Below are positions 60,088 to 64,000 of a stretch of DNA of 64,000 nucleotides, piece by piece. Below the pieces are notes generated by a model. It searched no databases. It was not told the DNA's origin and saw nothing but the letters and a program-made list of their open reading frames with translations. Positions within the stretch are counted from its first letter, which is position 1; every line of letters starts with the position of its first letter. The position numbers were made by a program, and so were the translations under genes. This stretch comes from Cerina litoralis. GTDB lineage: Bacteria; Bacteroidota; Bacteroidia; Flavobacteriales; Flavobacteriaceae. The DNA is taken from positions 40,673-104,672 of the forward strand of contig JAIRBC010000019.1 of the NCBI GenBank assembly GCA_022008415.1. The letters are read 5' to 3'.

Positions 60088-61405
60088 TGTCCGACCTCAA
60101 TTTTTCAAATTCCTCTACTACTGCACTGTGGCTAGCGGTATGTTTTTTAAAGTAATTGGTCAGGATTTCCTTTTCTTTTTCGGTGGCTCCCAGTTGATTC
60201 AGGATATTCAACAAATGCATTTTCATATGACCCTGTTGTATTCCGGTAGTAACCAAAGATCTAATTGCGGCAAAGTTTTGGGCCAAACCGGCGACGGCGA
60301 CGATCTGCATCAGTTCTTCGGCAGTGGGCTTTTGCAAGATTTCCAAAGCGAGTTTTACCAAGGGGTGCAGGCTCGTTAGTCCGCCTACGGTTCCTAGTGC
60401 CAGCGGCAGCTCTATCCAAAAGGTAAAGACGTCGTTTTCTATTTTTGCGTGGGTAAGGCTGCCATAGCTGCCGTTCTTTGCCGCATATGCATGGACCCCT
60501 GCCTCAACTGCCCTAAAATCATTACCCGTTGCGAGTACCACGGCGTCCACTCCGTTCATAATGCCTTTATTGTGGGTCACGGCCCTAAAGGGCTCAACGT
60601 TGGCAACTGCAACGGCACGGACCATTTTTTCGGCAAATTCAGATGGTGACTGGGCAGGTTGCTCGTTGAGTTCGCCAACGGCACAACTTACCTCTGCCCG
60701 TACCAAACAACCGGGAACGTAATTGGACAGGATGCTCATGATAACCTCTATGTTCTTTTCGTCCTTGGAAAATAGGGGAAAATTCTTGGCCTCTCTTTTT
60801 AAGGTCTCCGCAAATTGTTCCAGGCATGAGTTTATAAAGTTGGCGCCCATGGCATCCTTAGTCTCAAAAGAACAGTGCAGTTGGTAGTAGTTCTCTAGAG
60901 ATCGGGTTTTGTCCTTTAATTGAATATCGATTATGCCCCCACCTCTTTTTTCCATGTTTTTAGTAAGGGGGGCGGCATCCGCTATTAATTTGGGCTTTAC
61001 CGACTCAAAAAATGCCATCAATTTATAGGAATCCCCAGGATATATAAAGTGGACCTGGCCTATTTTTTCTGTACCCAACACCTCGGTCTTGAAACCTCCG
61101 CGGTCTAACCAAAATTTGGCCGTTTTACTGGCCGCTGCCACTACGGAACTTTCCTCAATGGCCATAGGAATGGCAAAGAGCTTGCCGTTGATCAAAAAAT
61201 TTGGGGCGATGCCCAGCGGCAGGTAATAGTTGGCAATGGTGTTCTCAATAAATTCGTCGTGCAGTTTTTGCAGGTCGGGGTCTGTGTGCGCGTAATGTGC
61301 CAAAACCCGTTTTGTAGCTTCGGGGTTATGTGTGAAATGGTTGGCTATCCAATCTATTTTCTCTTCTTTGGTAAGTTTGGAAAAACCTTTAATAGGCTTG
61401 GTCAT
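60077..61405 (-). CDS. Class II hydroxymethylglutaryl-CoA reductase
   Basis: 442 aa. Motifs of the class II (degradative-type) enzyme: ENTIANYYLPLGIAPNFLIN, IEESSVVAAASKTAKFW, DAMGANFINSCLEQF, GTVGGLTSLHPLVKLALEIL and the catalytic His in GHMKMHLLNIL. It interconverts HMG-CoA and mevalonate. The following GHMP kinase gene overlaps its end, pointing to isoprenoid synthesis through mevalonate rather than to mevalonate catabolism. Some Bacteroidetes use this pathway instead of the DXP route. Confidence 0.96.
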   Translation of the reverse strand: MTKPIKGFSKLTKEEKIDWIANHFTHNPEATKRVLAHYAHTDPDLQKLHDEFIENTIANYYLPLGIAPNFLINGKLFAIPMAIEESSVVAAASKTAKFWLDRGGFKTEVLGTEKIGQVHFIYPGDSYKLMAFFESVKPKLIADAAPLTKNMEKRGGGIIDIQLKDKTRSLENYYQLHCSFETKDAMGANFINSCLEQFAETLKREAKNFPLFSKDEKNIEVIMSILSNYVPGCLVRAEVSCAVGELNEQPAQSPSEFAEKMVRAVAVANVEPFRAVTHNKGIMNGVDAVVLATGNDFRAVEAGVHAYAAKNGSYGSLTHAKIENDVFTFWIELPLALGTVGGLTSLHPLVKLALEILQKPTAEELMQIVAVAGLAQNFAAIRSLVTTGIQQGHMKMHLLNILNQLGATEKEKEILTNYFKKHTASHSAVVEEFEKLRSDNAK

Positions 61406-61424
61406 TGACTTTGTATTTCTCTTT

Positions 61425-61432
61425 CAAAGATA
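61425..61432 (-). promoter_or_regulatory. -7-like box of the HMG-CoA reductase gene
   Basis: Minus-strand TATCTTTG fits TAnnTTTG and lies 20 bases before the ATG at 61405. No clear -33 TTG was found. Confidence 0.35.
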
Positions 61433-61570
61433 AGGATTATGCGGTTAAAATTTTTTTTAGCGCCTAGTGGAGTTGTTGAGCCCCCATATTGAAACATTTT
61501 AGGTGTAAAGTTTATTTTTTAATTAAATTATTAGTAAACTTGACACTTTCTAATTCGTTTTTGTGAAATT

Positions 61571-63736
61571 ATGAAAAAAACACTCCTGCCCGTTCTTTTT
61601 GTTGTTGGTTTCATTTCGTTTTCCACTGCACAGAAAAAGTCGGTTTCCTTGGAAGAAATCTGGCGTGGTGATTTTTCGACCCAGGGAATGGTTGATCTCC
61701 GGTCCATGAACAATGGTAAGGAGTATACGGTTTTGAACACGAATTGGGTTACCAAAGCAAGCACCATAGATAAATACTCCTATAAGACCTTGGAGAAGAC
61801 CGGAACCATTGTTGACGGCATGTGGCTGCCAGGAATTTCCGATTTTAGTTCCTATACCTTCAGTAAGGATGAATCCAAAATTTTGTTGGCTACGGAAGTG
61901 GAGTCCATCTTTCGGCATTCTACCCTTGGTATTTATTACGTTTATGATATTGCCTCCAAGAAAACCACAAAAATATCCGACTCAAAAATTCAGGAGCCCA
62001 CGCTTTCCCCGGATGGGTCCAAAGTGGCATACGTGCGAAACAACAATCTTTATATTTTTGATTTAAACTCGCAAACCGTCGATCAAATAACCACCGACGG
62101 TGAAAAAAATAAGATAATCAACGGGGTGACAGATTGGGTCTATGAGGAGGAATTTGCTTTTGTTCGTGCCTTTGAATGGAGTCCTGATGGCAACAAAATT
62201 GCCTTTCTACGGTTCGACGAGAGTCAGGTTCCAGAGTTTTCCATGGATGTTTACGACCATACGCTCTATCCGAGCGAGGATACTTTTAAATACCCGAAGG
62301 CAGGGGAGAACAATTCAGTTGTCACCTTGCACTTGGTCGATGTAAACACGAAAAGAATTGATGGTGTAGATTTGGGGAATCCCTACTACATCCCGCGTAT
62401 AAAATGGAAAAGCAGTCCAGATGAACTGGCCGTTCAAACCATTAATCGGCATCAGGACGATCTAAAATTGTATACTGTAAACGTCGATAAAAATTCGGTT
62501 TCCCTATTGTTGGAAGAAACGGATAAGGCGTATGTAGACGTTACGGACGACCTAACTTTCTTGGACGACGATAGTTTTATTTGGACCAGCGAGCGAGACG
62601 GTCATAATCATATATACCTCTACACCAAGGACGGTAAATTGAAAAATCAGGTGACCAAAGGAAAATGGGAGGTGACCCAATATTACGGTTATGACAGAAC
62701 AGGAGATCGACTATATTACCAATCGACGGAGAATGGTTCCATCAACCGCGATGTTTACAGTATTGATAGCAAGGGAAAGAACAAAAAAAGATTGACAGAT
62801 CTTGAAGGTACCAATGGAGCCGATTTTAGTACCGATTTTACTTATTTTATCAATACTTTTTCCAGTGCGACATATCCTCCGGCCTACTCCCTGTATGAAG
62901 CCAAGACGGGCAACAAACTGAAGGGAATTAAGGACAACGGTTCCCTGTTGGAGAAATTGAACGGTTATAAAATTAGTCCCAAGGAATTTTCCACCCTTTC
63001 TATAAACGGCAACGACCTGAACATGTGGATGATAAAACCAATGGATTTTGATCCAGCCAAAAAATATCCCTTGTTGATGTTCCAATACAGTGGTCCTGGG
63101 TCTCAAAAAGTGGCCAACTCCTGGATGGGGACTAATGATTATTGGTATGAAATGTTGGCCTCGGAAGGTTATATCATTGCTTGCGTTGACGGCCGTGGAA
63201 CCGGATTCAAAGGAAGGGATTTTAAGAAGGTAACCTACAAAGAACTGGGAAGATACGAGGTTGAAGATCAAATCGCCTCTGCCCGGAAACTGAGCGAACT
63301 ACCCTATATTGACGCAGGTCGTACCGGTATTTGGGGCTGGAGTTATGGAGGCTTTATGGCCAGCAACTGTATTCTAAAAGGCAACGACGTTTTTGAAATG
63401 GCTATTGCCGTGGCACCTGTTACAAGCTGGCGCTTCTACGATTCTATCTATACGGAACGCTTTATGCAAACGCCCCAGGAAAATCCCAAAGGCTATGATG
63501 AAAATTCGCCCTTGAGCTATCCAGAATTGTTAAAGGGAAAATACCTGTTGATCCATGGCTCTGCGGACGATAACGTACACCTCCAGAACAGTATGCGTTT
63601 GATCGAGGCCTTGATCCAGGCCAACAAACAGTTCAACTGGGCCATTTATCCGGATAAGGATCACGGTATCAGCGGGGGAAACACCAGATTGCAGCTCTAT
63701 ACTAAAATGACCAACTTTATTAAGGAAAACTTATAA
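61571..63736 (+). CDS. Dipeptidyl-peptidase IV (S9B family), secreted
   Basis: 721 aa with a signal peptide ending near FSTAQ. The N-terminal beta-propeller (DPPIV_N; LSPDGSKVAYVRNNNLYIFD, DWVYEEEFAFVRAFEWSPDG with the Glu pair that holds the free N-terminus) precedes the hydrolase domain: WGWSYGGFM with Ser591, HGSADDNVH with Asp666, and DKDHGISGG with His698. It removes X-Pro dipeptides from peptides in the periplasm. Size and motif order match bacterial DPP4. Confidence 0.96.
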   Translation: MKKTLLPVLFVVGFISFSTAQKKSVSLEEIWRGDFSTQGMVDLRSMNNGKEYTVLNTNWVTKASTIDKYSYKTLEKTGTIVDGMWLPGISDFSSYTFSKDESKILLATEVESIFRHSTLGIYYVYDIASKKTTKISDSKIQEPTLSPDGSKVAYVRNNNLYIFDLNSQTVDQITTDGEKNKIINGVTDWVYEEEFAFVRAFEWSPDGNKIAFLRFDESQVPEFSMDVYDHTLYPSEDTFKYPKAGENNSVVTLHLVDVNTKRIDGVDLGNPYYIPRIKWKSSPDELAVQTINRHQDDLKLYTVNVDKNSVSLLLEETDKAYVDVTDDLTFLDDDSFIWTSERDGHNHIYLYTKDGKLKNQVTKGKWEVTQYYGYDRTGDRLYYQSTENGSINRDVYSIDSKGKNKKRLTDLEGTNGADFSTDFTYFINTFSSATYPPAYSLYEAKTGNKLKGIKDNGSLLEKLNGYKISPKEFSTLSINGNDLNMWMIKPMDFDPAKKYPLLMFQYSGPGSQKVANSWMGTNDYWYEMLASEGYIIACVDGRGTGFKGRDFKKVTYKELGRYEVEDQIASARKLSELPYIDAGRTGIWGWSYGGFMASNCILKGNDVFEMAIAVAPVTSWRFYDSIYTERFMQTPQENPKGYDENSPLSYPELLKGKYLLIHGSADDNVHLQNSMRLIEALIQANKQFNWAIYPDKDHGISGGNTRLQLYTKMTNFIKENL

Positions 63737-63809
63737 AAATCTATCTCGGACACAAATTCGTACGTCGAAAGATTTAGGTTTGTGAAGAAATTAAACGGAA
63801 AAAAATTAT

Positions 63810-63880
63810 TAAGTTACTAGGTTATTGGGTTATATCGCCAAACCAATTTCTTAACGACCTAGTAACAAAATAACCCAAAT
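63810..63880. repeat. Inverted pair of period-8 GTTA tracts after DPP4
   Basis: Left arm units GTTACTAG, GTTATTGG, GTTATATC; right arm, read on the minus strand, GTTATTTT, GTTACTAG, GTCGTTAA. The region 63737-64000 holds nothing else recognisable. Confidence 0.5.
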
Positions 63881-64000
63881 CGGTAAAATAATTTTATAAA
63901 CCGAAATCACTAGTGGGCATTAAACATTAAACTAAGTTCTTTGAAATTCTTTGTATATCGTATCTGCGGCAGTTTTTGATAGCGTGACGATTTGAATCAG

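Overview
The window looks like chromosomal DNA of a marine Bacteroidetes, most probably a Flavobacteriaceae. The reasons are: Bacteroidetes-type promoters (TTG or TTTG, about 17-19 nt, then TAnnTTTG); families typical of the group (double-DUF1080 and DUF6807 proteins, PafA-type phosphatase, GYDIA kinase beside HMG-CoA reductase, S9 DPP4, M3 peptidase); and conserved blocks such as coaX-OMP-TPR-lptC-CorC-SurA/PpiD. No phage, insertion sequence, transposase or CRISPR array was seen. The genus cannot be named from the sequence.

Layout. 1-2.5 kb: a sulfatase cut by the window edge and a PAS/HTH regulator. 3.1-10.8 kb: a leftward run of an esterase, a RimK-like ATP-grasp protein with a histone-H1-like tail, a GCS2 (YbdK-like) ligase, a class I glutamine amidotransferase, a divergent ATP-grasp-like protein and a HAD lipoprotein, with a second esterase diverging from its upstream end. 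This looks like a little-studied amide-ligase pathway. 10.8-18 kb: AI-2E transporter, HAD, SprT-like, mannose-1-phosphate guanylyltransferase, DUF389 and MlaEF. 18-23 kb: PafA phosphatase, DUF1080x2, DUF6807, DUF1080. 23-29 kb: glycosyltransferase, methyltransferase, KAS-III-like protein, gcvP. 29-34 kb: UbiA-like protein, an ECF sigma factor with a tiny ZAS-type anti-sigma, rhodanese, PH domain, M3 peptidase. 34-38.7 kb: purK/purE, an hpt-adk gene fusion, obgE, DUF4136 lipoprotein. 38.8-50.4 kb: giant alpha-2-macroglobulin, atypical SDR, mpl, radC, polysaccharide-deacetylase-like protein, YjjG-type nucleotidase. 50.5-50.9 kb: a tRNA-Phe locus with two hairpin-bearing tRNA-derived copies. 51-59 kb: coaX and an envelope-biogenesis cluster. 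59-63.7 kb: GYDIA kinase, HMG-CoA reductase, DPP4.

Two kinds of non-coding structure stand out. First, the tRNA-Phe locus is a compact transcription unit (promoter, hairpin-loaded tRNA-like copy, intact tRNA-Phe, intrinsic terminator). In the extra copies, loops or stem halves of the tRNA are replaced by small palindromes with a CCCGA...TCGGG stem; a similar palindrome sits in a structured intergenic element at 59 kb. Second, at least a dozen gene ends carry short degenerate tandem tracts with a period of 6-8 bases, usually 7. In five genes the stop codon lies inside or at the edge of such a tract, and three unrelated proteins (PurE, PurK, alpha-2-macroglobulin) end in Gln from the same CAG TAA unit.

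All calls come from reading the sequence and from remembered family knowledge; no database search was run.
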